A stretch of DNA of 58,306 nt from Immundisolibacter sp. (GTDB lineage Bacteria > Pseudomonadota > Gammaproteobacteria > Immundisolibacterales > Immundisolibacteraceae), in contig NZ_JACIZD010000014.1 in NCBI RefSeq assembly GCF_014359565.1, positions 1 through 58,306 of the forward strand, read 5' to 3'. Numbering within the stretch: position 1 is the first letter of the stretch; each line of letters opens with the position of its first letter. A program made the position numbers and the translations under genes. Below the pieces are notes generated by a model. It made no database searches. It was not told where the DNA came from and was given only the letters and a program-made list of their open reading frames with translations. This document shows, piece after piece, positions 26,921-36,462 of this stretch.

Positions 26921-28309
26921 CTACGGCAGCACAGTCTTGTTGAAGAATTCGTCGGCCAACGCAGGATCGAGACGCTTCAACTGTCGATGAGCCTCCATGA
27001 CCTTGCTGGTCTGGCCTGCTTGCCTATAGGCGACGCCCAGGTTGTTCCAAGCGTGGGCATATTCCGGATTGATGCGCAGGGCCTGCAGGTAGGCTTCGAT
27101 CGCCTTGGCCGTCTGGCCTGCTTGCCCATAGGCGACGCCCAAGTTGTTCCAAGCCTCGGCCTGTTCCGGATTGATGCGCAGTGCCTGCTGGAAGGCTTCG
27201 ATCGCCTTGGTCGTCTGGCCTGCTTGCCCATAGGCGATGCCCAGGTCGTTCCAAGCCTCGGCCTGTTCCGGATTGATGCGCAGTGCCTGCTGGTAGGCTT
27301 CGATCTCCTTGGTCGTCTGGCCTGCGTTCCTATAGGCGACGCCCAGGTTGTTCCAAGCCTTGGCATGTTCCGGATTGATACGCAGTGCCTGCTGGAAGGC
27401 TTCGATCGCCTTGGCCGTCTGGCCTGCTTGCCTATAGACGACGCCCAGGTTGTTCCAAGCCTCGGCCTGTTCCGGATTGATGCGCAGGGCCTGCTGGAAG
27501 GCTTCGATCGCCTTGGTCGTCTGGCCTGCTTGCCCATAGGCGAAGCCCAGGCTGTACCAAGCCATCGAATCTTGTGATTGTGCCCGTGTCCAGGCCTGTG
27601 CGTGTTTCAGCAGTCCCGGCCAGTCTTTCTCGCCCTCAAGCTCCAACGCCTTGTTGAGCCACGAGATCGCGGGCTGCGCGGTCGGCTTCGTGCTGCGCTG
27701 CGGCAGTGCCTTGATCCACTCCACCGGCACGGCGAAGTTCAACTGCTGTCCGCCACCGAGGTAGAAGGTCGGCAGGCCGATCAGCCGTCCTTCTTCATCG
27801 AACAGCCCGCCGCCGCTGGAACCGGGCGAGATCGGTGCGCTGATTTGCAGGTAGCGCCCGCCCGTCACTTCGCGCAAGCTGGAGATGATGCCTTCGGACA
27901 GCGTGAGTTCCAGCCCCTGCGGTGCACCGATGGCGAAGACCTTCTGCCCGACCTTGAGCGGTTTTGTGCTGCCCAGCACTGCCGCAGGCGCATCGAAACC
28001 CGTGACGTTCAGGCTGCACACGTCGTGGTCGTAGTCGGAATGCTTGAGCGTGGCCGAATACTCCCGTCCCCGGTGCTCGACCGACAGCGTGGCGGATTTC
28101 TCGATGACGTGGCAGTTGGTGACGATCTCATCCTTCGAGAGCACCACGCCGCTGCCGAGGCTCTGGGGCTTGCCCTGGTTGTCCATGCCATGCACCACGA
28201 CGATGCTGGACGAGACGGACTCGAACAGTTCGGTGGGCGATTTCGCCTGAACGACTGCCGAAACGGGCAAGGCAGCAAGTGCCATAACAACGGAAAAAAA
28301 TCGGATCAC
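26921..28309 (-). CDS. Secreted trypsin-like serine protease with six TPRs
   Basis: This 462-residue protein has a signal peptide (cleavage near residue 22, VVQA). It has an S1C-type protease domain (about 28-205) with H67 (TNCHVIE), D96 (DHDVCSL) and S165 (SPGSSGGGLFD) as catalytic triad. It lacks a PDZ domain. Six 34-residue TPRs fill 248-451, differing by only a few residues each, of the form AEAWNNLGVAYGQAGQTTKA. I infer a periplasmic or exported protease that recognises partners with its TPRs. It lies inside the direct-repeat-bounded region, with no clear partner gene. Confidence 0.85.
   Translation of the reverse strand: MIRFFSVVMALAALPVSAVVQAKSPTELFESVSSSIVVVHGMDNQGKPQSLGSGVVLSKDEIVTNCHVIEKSATLSVEHRGREYSATLKHSDYDHDVCSLNVTGFDAPAAVLGSTKPLKVGQKVFAIGAPQGLELTLSEGIISSLREVTGGRYLQISAPISPGSSGGGLFDEEGRLIGLPTFYLGGGQQLNFAVPVEWIKALPQRSTKPTAQPAISWLNKALELEGEKDWPGLLKHAQAWTRAQSQDSMAWYSLGFAYGQAGQTTKAIEAFQQALRINPEQAEAWNNLGVVYRQAGQTAKAIEAFQQALRINPEHAKAWNNLGVAYRNAGQTTKEIEAYQQALRINPEQAEAWNDLGIAYGQAGQTTKAIEAFQQALRINPEQAEAWNNLGVAYGQAGQTAKAIEAYLQALRINPEYAHAWNNLGVAYRQAGQTSKVMEAHRQLKRLDPALADEFFNKTVLP
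26957..27568 (-). repeat. Six tandem 102-bp repeats encoding TPRs
   Basis: The TPR-coding part of the protease gene consists of six head-to-tail 102-bp units with long stretches of identical bases, for example TTGATGCGCAGGGCCTGC on the plus strand and near copies. Such similarity indicates recent expansion or gene conversion. The last unit (nearest the gene's 3' end) has diverged most. Confidence 0.9.
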
Positions 28310-28644
28310 GGTGCGTCATCCTCGGCCAAGTATCGGAAGGGCAGAATCGTAACTCGCTGTAGCGCTGAATAAATCCATCCGCCGCTTCAAGGGGGCAGCC
28401 CGCCGTAGGCTGGGAGAAGGCTGCCAAGCCGTAACCCATCACCCGGGGCCGGGCGCACGCCTGCCCCTGGCAGTCCGGCTGCGTGTACCTACTCTTGCGA
28501 ATTGGTGGGTTTCGCGGCGCTCTGCCCATCCGACGCGCTGTCCTGCGGGCTGCGGCTCTGATACGGGACTGACGCAGCCCGTTGCGGCAGGTCCTTCCTT
28601 CGCTGGTGCAACCGACGAGGGCCGCTGCAGATCGCGGGGCCCGA
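28310..28644. other. Intergenic stretch with repeat fragments
   Basis: No gene is seen. It contains CGCTGAATAAATCCATCC at 28363-28380, identical to one arm of the five-hairpin element found at 51063-51214. GGTGGGTTTCGC...CCCATCC (about 28505-28535) resembles an imperfect hairpin repeat of a kind common between bacterial genes. It also holds the right 38-bp direct repeat at 28542-28579. The mixture suggests a spot that collects insertions. Confidence 0.5.
28542..28579 (+). repeat. Right 38-bp direct repeat flanking the accessory region
   Basis: This is the partner of 24167-24204, in the same orientation, with about four mismatches. It lies 66 bp beyond the glutathione peroxidase stop codon. 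See the left copy. Confidence 0.6.
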
Positions 28645-29127
<483 letters not shown>

Positions 29128-29418
29128 GGGGACGCCTCCTGGGCGAGGTTTAGCGTCAGGGTGGTCGCTGTCGGCCGTTTGTCATCGGGGCGGTCGCGCC
29201 GGTCCTGCGGCGGTCGGTATTCCGGCGCGTCGGCTGCCGCCGCAGTGGCCATGTCCGATAGTACGGCTGGAGCCTGCGCCGCGCATGCGGCGGGTCGCAT
29301 CGAGGCTCCGCCGATCGAGGCCGCCTTCCATGTCGGGGCTTGGCGGGCCGTTCATCCGCTGTGGCATGATTGCGCCGCATTTCCCCCGCCGCTTATCGAC
29401 CCGCCCCGCCGACCCAGC

Positions 29419-29751
29419 ATGACCGTGCGGTCCCGCCAAGCCTTACCGAAGTTGCTGACGCTGCTGCTGGCCTTGTTGCTGGTGGCATTGCAGACGGGCG
29501 GCATGCTGCACGCGCTGGGCCATCTGTCGCACGACCAGCGGACCGACTCACCCGCGGTGCCGCAGCATGCGGTGTGCGTGCTGTGCGTGGCCTATGTCGG
29601 CCACGACGGCGCACTGGCGCCGGCACCGCCGGCGGTCGTGTCCCTGGACACGGTCGCACCGGCACCGGTCGCGCTGCGGCCCCACGTTTTCCTTCCTCCT
29701 GTTGCTCTCCCGTATCAGGTTCGCGCGCCGCCGGCATACGCCGTCGTCTGA
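29419..29751 (+). CDS. Small exported protein with HxxCxLC motif
   Basis: This 110-residue protein begins with a basic, leucine-rich signal sequence (about 10-28) followed by a histidine-rich stretch, MLHALGHLSHD, and HAVCVLCVAYVGHD. The pattern resembles DUF2946-like proteins found beside metal-uptake genes, where paired cysteines and histidines may bind metal. The C-terminal half is rich in proline, alanine and valine. It starts the plus-strand group with the porin and metal ABC genes, which suggests a metal-related role. No function is proven. Confidence 0.65.
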   Translation: MTVRSRQALPKLLTLLLALLLVALQTGGMLHALGHLSHDQRTDSPAVPQHAVCVLCVAYVGHDGALAPAPPAVVSLDTVAPAPVALRPHVFLPPVALPYQVRAPPAYAVV

Positions 29752-29820
29752 AACCTGATCGGCGGCCATCGGCCGCCGCGACCAATGGCCCGTTTGTCGG
29801 GCCGTCACGGGAGTGTTTCC

Positions 29821-31194
29821 ATGTTCCATCGTCTGTTGCTTGCAGCAGGCCTCGCTATCGTGTTGGCGAGCCCTGCCAGGGCCGCATCGCCGGATGAAAT
29901 ATCCGCCCTGCGGGCCGAGTTCGATCGCAAATTCCAGTCCCTGCAAGCCGACTACGAGGCGCGCCTCAAAGTGCTGGAGAGCCGCGTGCAGACGGCCGAA
30001 ATCAAGGCCGACAACGCCCAGCAGGATGCCGCCGCGAATGCCAGTCCGCCGCCGGTCTCGTCCAACGCCTTCAATCCCGACATTTCGCTGATCCTGCAGG
30101 GTGCCTACATCGACCGCGCCGGCGGCGAGCGGCCGATCACCGGTTTCATGCCGGCCGGCGAGCACGCGCACGGCGAGCGCGGCTTCACCCTGGACCACAC
30201 AGAGGTGGTGGCCAGCGCCAACGTCGATCCGTACTCGCGCGCCTTCGTCAATCTGGCGCTGGCGGACGAAGAAGTCGAGGTCGAGGAAGCCTGGTTCCAG
30301 AGCCTGCGTCTGGGCCACGGGCTGACGGTCAAGGGTGGCCGCTTCCGGTCCGGCATCGGTTACCAGAACGAAAAACACCCGCACGCCTGGGACTTTGCCG
30401 ACAACAACCTGATGTACTCGGCGCTGTTCGGCGAAGCGCTGAAACAGGACGGTGTGCAAGTGCGCTGGCTGGCGCCGACCGAGCTGTTCCTGGAACTGGG
30501 CGCCGAAGTGGCCAAGGGACAGTTCTTTCCCGGCTCGGATGGCGGCGCGGACAAGAACGGCGCCGGCGCCTGGGCCGCTTTTGCCCATGTCGGTGGCGAT
30601 GTCGGTATCGCGCATTCCTGGCGCGCCGGCGTGTCCTACCTGCGCGCATCGCCCCGGGAGCGTGAGGCCTTCCTGGACGACATCAATGACTTCGAGGCGC
30701 TGACGGCGTTCTCGGGCCGGTCCAGTGCCTGGCTGGCCGACTTCGTCTGGAAATGGGCGCCGGACGGCAATCCGCGGCAGCGCAATTTCATCTTCGCGGC
30801 GGAGTATTTCGATCGCGACGAGGACGGGGACCTGCTGTGCCAGGACGATTCCGCGGCGGGCGGCGCCTGCCTGGGTCTGACGGACCGCTATGACAGCGCC
30901 CAGTCGGGCGGCTACGTGCAGGCCATCTATCAGTTCATGCCGCGCTGGCGCACCGGCCTGCGCTATGACCGGCTGGATGGGGGGTCGGTCGATTTGGGCG
31001 CCAACGGGGCCTTCTTCGACAGCGCCGATTTCGACCCGAGCCGCTGGAGCCTCATGACCGACTACTCGCCCTCGGAGTTCTCGCGCTTTCGGCTGCAATT
31101 CGCACGGGACAAGTCGTTCCAGGATGACCCCGACAATCAGGTCATCCTGCAATACATCATGAGCATCGGCGCGCACGGCGCCCACAAATTCTGA
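29821..31194 (+). CDS. Outer-membrane porin-like protein of a metal-uptake group
   Basis: This 457-residue protein has a signal peptide (MFHRLLLAAGLAIVLASPARA) and a short coiled coil (about 25-70: EISALRAEFDRKFQSLQADYEARLK style heptads). An antiparallel beta-barrel pattern ends in a terminal aromatic residue (HKF). This resembles trimeric porins with a periplasmic coiled coil. Histidines cluster in AGEHAHGERGF and GAHGAHKF. Its place before the substrate-binding protein suggests passage of zinc or manganese through the outer membrane. I chose the ATG at 29821 because it starts the signal peptide. Confidence 0.72.
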   Translation: MFHRLLLAAGLAIVLASPARAASPDEISALRAEFDRKFQSLQADYEARLKVLESRVQTAEIKADNAQQDAAANASPPPVSSNAFNPDISLILQGAYIDRAGGERPITGFMPAGEHAHGERGFTLDHTEVVASANVDPYSRAFVNLALADEEVEVEEAWFQSLRLGHGLTVKGGRFRSGIGYQNEKHPHAWDFADNNLMYSALFGEALKQDGVQVRWLAPTELFLELGAEVAKGQFFPGSDGGADKNGAGAWAAFAHVGGDVGIAHSWRAGVSYLRASPREREAFLDDINDFEALTAFSGRSSAWLADFVWKWAPDGNPRQRNFIFAAEYFDRDEDGDLLCQDDSAAGGACLGLTDRYDSAQSGGYVQAIYQFMPRWRTGLRYDRLDGGSVDLGANGAFFDSADFDPSRWSLMTDYSPSEFSRFRLQFARDKSFQDDPDNQVILQYIMSIGAHGAHKF

Positions 31195-31206
31195 AGGAAA
31201 ACGACC

Positions 31207-32109
31207 ATGAAGCACTTGATAGCCATGAGCTTGATCCTGCTGGGCCTGGCCGCTCCCGCGGCCCGGGCGGCGCTCAACGTGCTGAGCTGCGAGCCGGAAT
31301 GGGCCGCGTTGGCCCAGGAACTGGGCGGCGATTTGGTAGAAGTCAGTTCCGCCACCACCGCGCTGCAGGATCCGCACCATATCGAGGCACGCCCGTCCCT
31401 GCTGGCCCGGGCGCGCCGCGCGGACCTGCTGATCTGCACTGGCGCCGAGCTGGAGACCGGCTGGCTGCCGCTGTTGCAGCGCGAGGCCGGCAATGCGCGC
31501 ATCCAGCCCGGCCAACCGGGTTATTTCGAAGCGGCGCGCTTTGCCCGCATCATCGAGCGGCCGACGGCGCTCAATCGGGCGCAGGGCGACGTGCACGCCG
31601 CCGGTAACCCGCACCTGCATCTGGACCCGCGCAACATTGCCCGGGTGGCGGACGGTATGGCCAAGCGCCTGGCCGACCTGGACCCGGCAAACGGCGCCCG
31701 CTATGCGCAGCGCAACGCGGACTTCCAGGGCCACTGGGCGGCGGCTATGGCGCGCTGGGAGCAGCAGGGCGCGCGCCTGCGGGGCGCGCCAGTGGTGGTG
31801 CATCACCGTAACCTGAGTTACCTCGTCGACTGGTTGGGTCTGGCCGTGATCGGCGAGCTCGAGCCCAAGCCCGGCATGGAGCCGACCGCCGGCCACCTTG
31901 CCGAATTGCTCGAGACGCTCAAGGCCACGCCGGCCAGAATGGTGCTGCGCGCTGCCTACGAGTCGCCCAAGGCGTCCGCGTGGCTGGCCAGCCGGGCCAA
32001 TATCCCGGCCATGGAACTGCCCTACACGGTCGGCGGCTCGCCGGGCGCAAAGGATCTGTTAGGTCTGTTCGACGACACCCTGAATCGCCTGTTGCAGGCC
32101 GCGCCATGA
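31207..32109 (+). CDS. Metal ABC transporter substrate-binding protein (ZnuA-like)
   Basis: This 300-residue periplasmic cluster A-I binding protein has a signal peptide ending ARAAL. Likely metal ligands are H in DPHHIEARPS, H in GNPHLHLDPRN, H in VVVHHRNLSYL, and a final polar residue near LPYTVGGSPG. The histidine-rich loop typical of E. coli ZnuA is missing. Zinc or manganese is the probable ligand; sequence does not separate them. The stop overlaps the permease start by 3 bp. Confidence 0.85.
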   Translation: MKHLIAMSLILLGLAAPAARAALNVLSCEPEWAALAQELGGDLVEVSSATTALQDPHHIEARPSLLARARRADLLICTGAELETGWLPLLQREAGNARIQPGQPGYFEAARFARIIERPTALNRAQGDVHAAGNPHLHLDPRNIARVADGMAKRLADLDPANGARYAQRNADFQGHWAAAMARWEQQGARLRGAPVVVHHRNLSYLVDWLGLAVIGELEPKPGMEPTAGHLAELLETLKATPARMVLRAAYESPKASAWLASRANIPAMELPYTVGGSPGAKDLLGLFDDTLNRLLQAAP

Positions 32110-32858
32110 CCCTTGACGGCCTGCAACCGACCATCCTGCTGCCGGCCTTTGCCGCCGGCCTGCTGGTGCTGGCCAGCCATGTGCCGCTGGGCAGGGAGGT
32201 GCTGCGCAGGGGGATCATCTTCATTGATCTGGCCATCGCGCAGATCGCGGGTCTGGGTATCGTCATTGCGAGCACGCTCGGCTTCGAGGTGAACGGCTGG
32301 CGCACCCAGCTCAGCGCGGTGATCGCCGCCCTGGCCGGCGCGCTGTGCCTGCGCTGGATGGAGAAGAAAAACCCGGCGCACCTGGAAGCGGTGATCGGCG
32401 TCAGCTTCGTGGCAGCGGCCTGCGCCGCCATCCTGTTGATGAGCCACGACCCGCACGCCGGCGAGCACCTGCAGGATTTGCTGGTCGGGCAGATTCTGTG
32501 GACCACCTGGGCCGGCCTGCTGCCGCTGGCGCTGGTCACGGCCGGCGTGTTGGCAGGCTGGTTCGGCGGCAATCTGAAAGCCTCGCCGCTCGGCTTCTAT
32601 CTGCTGTTCGCGCTCACCATTACGGCCTCGGTGCAGGTGGTCGGCGTGTACCTGGTATTCGCCAGCCTGATCGTGCCGGCACTGGCGGCGGGGCGGCTGT
32701 GGCGCGCGTATGCGATTGGGATTGCCGGCTACGCAATGGGACTGACGGCGTCGGGACTGTTGGACCTGCCGGCCGGGGCGACAGTGGTGCTGGCGTTGGT
32801 GGTTGTGGCGGCGCTCAGCGCGGCATTGGTGCCGGCCGGGAATCACGCGCAGCCCTGA
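32106..32858 (+). CDS. Metal ABC transporter permease (ZnuB/ABC-3 family)
   Basis: This 250-residue integral membrane protein has about eight hydrophobic segments and the ABC-3 family signature around GREVLRRGIIFIDLAIAQIAGLG. The start at 32106 overlaps the preceding stop as ATGA. The expected ATP-binding subunit is not adjacent on either side. A convergent CNNM-type gene follows after 35 bp. The group is therefore incomplete, or uses an ATPase encoded elsewhere. Confidence 0.85.
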   Translation: MTLDGLQPTILLPAFAAGLLVLASHVPLGREVLRRGIIFIDLAIAQIAGLGIVIASTLGFEVNGWRTQLSAVIAALAGALCLRWMEKKNPAHLEAVIGVSFVAAACAAILLMSHDPHAGEHLQDLLVGQILWTTWAGLLPLALVTAGVLAGWFGGNLKASPLGFYLLFALTITASVQVVGVYLVFASLIVPALAAGRLWRAYAIGIAGYAMGLTASGLLDLPAGATVVLALVVVAALSAALVPAGNHAQP

Positions 32859-32893
32859 GCGGGTTTCACGCCGGCATCCGGCGCGCCAATCCG

Positions 32894-34165
32894 CTATGCG
32901 CTGCGCTTCATGCGAGCGCCGATGCGCGCCACCTGGACCACGTTGCCCCGGGTCTGCACGATTTCGACCGGGTACTCGCCCAGCAACAGGCTGGTGGCGG
33001 GCGTGGGGATGTCTTCCAGGTGCTCCAGGATGGCGCCGTTCAGGGTCTTGGCGTCGCTCAGGGGCAGGTCCCAGCCCATGGTACGGTTCAGTTCCCGCAC
33101 GCTGGCGCTGCCGGCCACCAGATAGGAACCATCCGGTTGCGGGTGCACGTCGGTTTTGGCTGCCGTCGGCGTGTCGGTGAACTCGCCGATGATCTCGCCC
33201 AGGATGTCCTCGACCGTGACCAGGCCGACGGTGTCGCCGTACTCGTTGACCACCAGCGCCAAGCGCTCGTGTTCGGTCTGGAACTGCAGCAACTGCTGCG
33301 TCAGCACGGTACCCTCGGGCACGTAGTAGGGCTCCTGCAGCAGGGTTTGCAGGCGCTGTGCGTCGAAGTACTGGTCAGCCAGCAGGTGCATCACGCGGCG
33401 CAGGTGCAGGATGCCCAGCACCTGGTCGAGCGAGCCGCGGCACACCGGCAGCCGGGTATGGGTGCTGTTGCGCAGCTGCTCCAGCAGGTCCGGCCAGCTG
33501 TCGTCAAGGTCCAGATAACGCACCTCGTGGCGGTGCACCATCACGTCCTCGACCACTACGCTTTCAAGGTCCAGGATGCGCAGCAGCATGCCGCGATGAC
33601 GGGGCGAGAAGTGCTGCCCGGCCTCGAACAGCAGGCTGCGCAATTCCTCGCGACCCAGCGCGTCAGGCGCGGCGTCGCCGGTGCGCACGCCCAGCAGGCG
33701 CAGTACGCCGTTGGCGACGAAATTCACGCTGACCACGATCGGCAGCAACACCGACATCAGCGCCGACAGCGCGTAGGCGGCCGGAAATCCGACCCGCTCC
33801 GGGTGCAGTGCGGCCAGTGTCTTGGGGGCGACCTCACCGAAGATGAGTGCAAAGATGGTCAGCACACCGGCCATCAGCGCGATGGCTCCATCGCCCCACA
33901 CCTGCAGGGCGATCAGCGTGGCAGCGCTGGAGGCCAGGATGTCGCAGAAGTTGTTGCCCAGCTGCACCAGGCCGATGAAACGGTCCGGCTGACGCAGCAG
34001 TGCGTCGGCGCGGCGGGCACCGGGGTGGCCGGCGCGTACCAGATGTCGCAAGCGATAGCGGTTAAGGGACAGCAGCGCCGTTTCGGCGGCGGCAAACAGG
34101 CCCGATAACAGAACCAGCCCAATCAGCGCCGCAATCAGCAGCGCCAGGGGTAAGTCGTCGTCCAA
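32894..34165 (-). CDS. CNNM/CorB-type membrane protein with CBS domains
   Basis: This 423-residue protein has an N-terminal DUF21 membrane domain (about 5-185, starting LLIAALIGLVLLSGLFAAAETALLS). A CBS pair follows (about 205-325: VMVHRHEVRYLDLD and LVVNEYGDTVGLVTVEDILGEIIG), then a C-terminal CorC/HlyC domain ending RIGARMKRSA. It is close to E. coli YfjD/CorB. Family members are linked to Mg2+ export or homeostasis. It is the last gene of the rppH-hemX-hemY group, 6 bp after hemY. Confidence 0.9.
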   Translation of the reverse strand: MDDDLPLALLIAALIGLVLLSGLFAAAETALLSLNRYRLRHLVRAGHPGARRADALLRQPDRFIGLVQLGNNFCDILASSAATLIALQVWGDGAIALMAGVLTIFALIFGEVAPKTLAALHPERVGFPAAYALSALMSVLLPIVVSVNFVANGVLRLLGVRTGDAAPDALGREELRSLLFEAGQHFSPRHRGMLLRILDLESVVVEDVMVHRHEVRYLDLDDSWPDLLEQLRNSTHTRLPVCRGSLDQVLGILHLRRVMHLLADQYFDAQRLQTLLQEPYYVPEGTVLTQQLLQFQTEHERLALVVNEYGDTVGLVTVEDILGEIIGEFTDTPTAAKTDVHPQPDGSYLVAGSASVRELNRTMGWDLPLSDAKTLNGAILEHLEDIPTPATSLLLGEYPVEIVQTRGNVVQVARIGARMKRSA

Positions 34166-34171
34166 GCAGGA

Positions 34172-35443
34172 TCAGGCCTCGTGTGGCAACAGGATGGCCC
34201 GATCATCGGCAGCCGACGTGGCGGCTGTCAAGGCGGCCCCCGGAGGCGCCGGCTCGATCGATGTGCCCGCCCGGTCGATCGCCAGTGGCACGGCCAGCTG
34301 CAGGCCCGCGCGATAGTGACCGGCCGCCGTCTCGGGCTGACCGATTTGCTCCAGCAACTGCGCCAGTTCGAGGTGGCCTTGCGCGGTCGGCGCCAGCAGC
34401 AGGCTACTGTCGAAATAGGCCTGTGCCTTGGCCCACAGCCGTGCCCGTCGGGCCAGCCGGCCCAATGCCAACAGCAGCGTCGGATCGCCCGCATGCGCTG
34501 CCAGCCAGCGTTCCGCCACCGACAGCTGGCGCTGCGGGTCATCGCCCGCGTAGCGTCCGAAGGCATCGACCGCTGCCGGTTGCCAGTCGTCGAGCAGCAG
34601 CTGGCCAAGCACTTCCTGTGCGGCATCGTGCCGGCCGACCCGGCACAGCGCCTGTGCGTAGGCGAGCTGCGCCCGGCCGTCACGGCGCAGGCGCCGGCTC
34701 AGTTGCGGCCACAGCAGGTCTGGCACTTCGCTGTCGGCGAGGCGCGCGCAGGCGATGTCGACTTCCTGGCGAGCTGCTTCGGCGGCGTCGATGACGCCAG
34801 CGCGTCGCAGGCGCGGCAGCAGATCGTGCAGGGTCTGCCAGTCATGACGCTGGCGCGCCAGATGCGCCTGGAGCTGCAGCAGGCGCGGACTGTCGTGATC
34901 GGGCAGGTCCTTGAGCGTGGCCGCCGCGGCGGTGGTGTCGCCCGCATCGAGCTGGGCCTGTGCCTGCAGATGCGCGATGGCCAGTCGGGCGTGGGGTGCT
35001 GCCGCCCGGGCGGCGGCGAACTCGCGCTCGCGGCCGGCTGCATCCGCGCGCAGCCTTGCCAGATGAGCCAGCGCCAGGGCGTGCAGGACCGGCGCTGCTG
35101 CCGCGCGCCGGCTGCGCTGAAGCAGTTTTTGCGCTTGCGGGTAACGGCCTTCGAGCAACGCGAGGACACCCGCCGCGAGGTCCGCTTCGGACTGCTCACG
35201 GCGGCGCAGCTGGCGTCCGAGTCGCCGCCGCAGCAAGGCCTGGCGGGTCCGGTAGGCGGTGCCCAGCAGCCAGTGCAGAAGGCCGAACAGCAACAGCGCG
35301 AGGACCAGCGCCAGCAGCAGGCTGCGAATCTCGATCCGCCAATCCCCCCACGCCAGCAGCAGGTATCCCGGTTGCCCGGCCACCACGCTGGCCGCCAGCA
35401 CGCCGGCCGCGGCCGCCAGCAGCAGCCACAGCAGGCGCCTCAT
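34172..35443 (-). CDS. hemY: HemY-like TPR membrane protein
   Basis: This 423-residue protein has two N-terminal membrane helices (about 2-22 and 40-60) and a HemY_N motif GYLLLAWGDWRIE. TPR-like helical repeats follow through to about residue 390. In gammaproteobacteria hemY follows hemX; its link to heme synthesis rests on location more than on known activity. It overlaps hemX by four bases (ATGA). It is unrelated to the Bacillus protoporphyrinogen oxidase of the same name. Confidence 0.9.
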   Translation of the reverse strand: MRRLLWLLLAAAAGVLAASVVAGQPGYLLLAWGDWRIEIRSLLLALVLALLLFGLLHWLLGTAYRTRQALLRRRLGRQLRRREQSEADLAAGVLALLEGRYPQAQKLLQRSRRAAAAPVLHALALAHLARLRADAAGREREFAAARAAAPHARLAIAHLQAQAQLDAGDTTAAAATLKDLPDHDSPRLLQLQAHLARQRHDWQTLHDLLPRLRRAGVIDAAEAARQEVDIACARLADSEVPDLLWPQLSRRLRRDGRAQLAYAQALCRVGRHDAAQEVLGQLLLDDWQPAAVDAFGRYAGDDPQRQLSVAERWLAAHAGDPTLLLALGRLARRARLWAKAQAYFDSSLLLAPTAQGHLELAQLLEQIGQPETAAGHYRAGLQLAVPLAIDRAGTSIEPAPPGAALTAATSAADDRAILLPHEA

Positions 35444-36462
35444 GGCATGCGGTCCGTGCTCACGGCGCGGCGCAGCGCTTCGAGTTGCTCATCGAGGCCG
35501 GACAGATCCGGCAGCGGCGGGCGAAGGTCGATGCCGGCCAGACGGGTCAGCGAGGCCAGGGCTTCGGCGGTGGCCGGCTGGCTGGTGTCCAGATACGCGT
35601 CGGCCCAGCTGCGCAGGTCGGCCAGTTCTGACTGCAGGGCGAGGCTATCGCGCCGGTGCAGGGCGAAGTCGGCGGCGGTCAGCTTCAAGGCCAGTTGCTG
35701 TCGCAGATACGCATGTTCCTGCGGTCGCAGCAGCGGTTGCACTGGCGTGCCGACGCGCTGTACCACGATGATGTCCCCCAGCTGATTCCAGACCTGCTGC
35801 ACCGTGCCGCGCCAGCCGGACGGGGCGGCTGCGACAGCCGTCGTGCCCGGTTCCCGCAGGGCGGCGGTGCGCAGGGCGGCGGCAACCTGCGCCAGTTCCT
35901 GGCCAAGCGCGTTCACGTCCGGCACCTGCACCTTCTCCAATGCGGCGCGGGCACTGGAGATCGCCCGGCGCAGGTCGTCGCTGTGGGGGACAGCCTCCAG
36001 ACTGGCACTGGCCAGGCCAAGTGCCAGTGCGGCTCGCCCAGGGTCGTAATCCATCCCAGCCGAGCGTTGTGCACCGCGCAGCAGATACGCCACTTCCGCC
36101 AGCGACCATTCGGCGAGCTGCGCCGGACCCAGCCGGTCCAGGCGCCTTGCCAGGTCGCGGCTGCGGGCTTCGAGGGTGGCAACGTCGTCGTTCACGGTGG
36201 CCTGCCAGGCGTCGAGTGCATCCAGGCGCCGCGCCAGTTCGCTCTGATTTGCAGCCTGTTCGGCCAGTTGTGCCCGCAGCGGCAGCCAGATGCGCAACCA
36301 CACGCCCGCGCCGGCGAGGACCAGCGCCACGAGCACCAACACGGCGCCCAGCAGCCGCGGAACACGCGATCGCCCCCCGGGCCGACCGACTTTTGCGCCC
36401 GCCGCCGCAGGTGGGTCCGCCGCGGTCGGCGACCCGGCCGGTTCTGCCGTTGAATCAGGCAC
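35440..36462 (-). CDS. hemX: HemX-like membrane protein
   Basis: This 340-residue protein has a disordered, proline/alanine-rich N-terminus (1-35), one membrane helix (about 38-60: [20 protein letters not shown]), a coiled coil (about 65-105), and a HemX domain. It carries no SAM-methyltransferase motifs, so the frequent label 'uroporphyrinogen-III methyltransferase' is not justified here. hemC and hemD, its usual upstream neighbours, are absent; rppH precedes it with an 8-bp overlap. Confidence 0.88.
   Translation of the reverse strand: MPDSTAEPAGSPTAADPPAAAGAKVGRPGGRSRVPRLLGAVLVLVALVLAGAGVWLRIWLPLRAQLAEQAANQSELARRLDALDAWQATVNDDVATLEARSRDLARRLDRLGPAQLAEWSLAEVAYLLRGAQRSAGMDYDPGRAALALGLASASLEAVPHSDDLRRAISSARAALEKVQVPDVNALGQELAQVAAALRTAALREPGTTAVAAAPSGWRGTVQQVWNQLGDIIVVQRVGTPVQPLLRPQEHAYLRQQLALKLTAADFALHRRDSLALQSELADLRSWADAYLDTSQPATAEALASLTRLAGIDLRPPLPDLSGLDEQLEALRRAVSTDRMP

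Noticed and set aside
26957-27568. Regular repeats that might suggest a CRISPR array or minisatellite
   Set aside because: The unit is 102 bp without spacers and encodes six in-frame 34-residue TPRs.
29290-29418. Zur operator upstream of the metal-uptake group
   Set aside because: No match to the known AT-rich Zur palindrome was visible.
35440-36462. Uroporphyrinogen-III C-methyltransferase label for hemX
   Set aside because: No SAM-binding motifs are present; the protein is a membrane-anchored HemX homologue.
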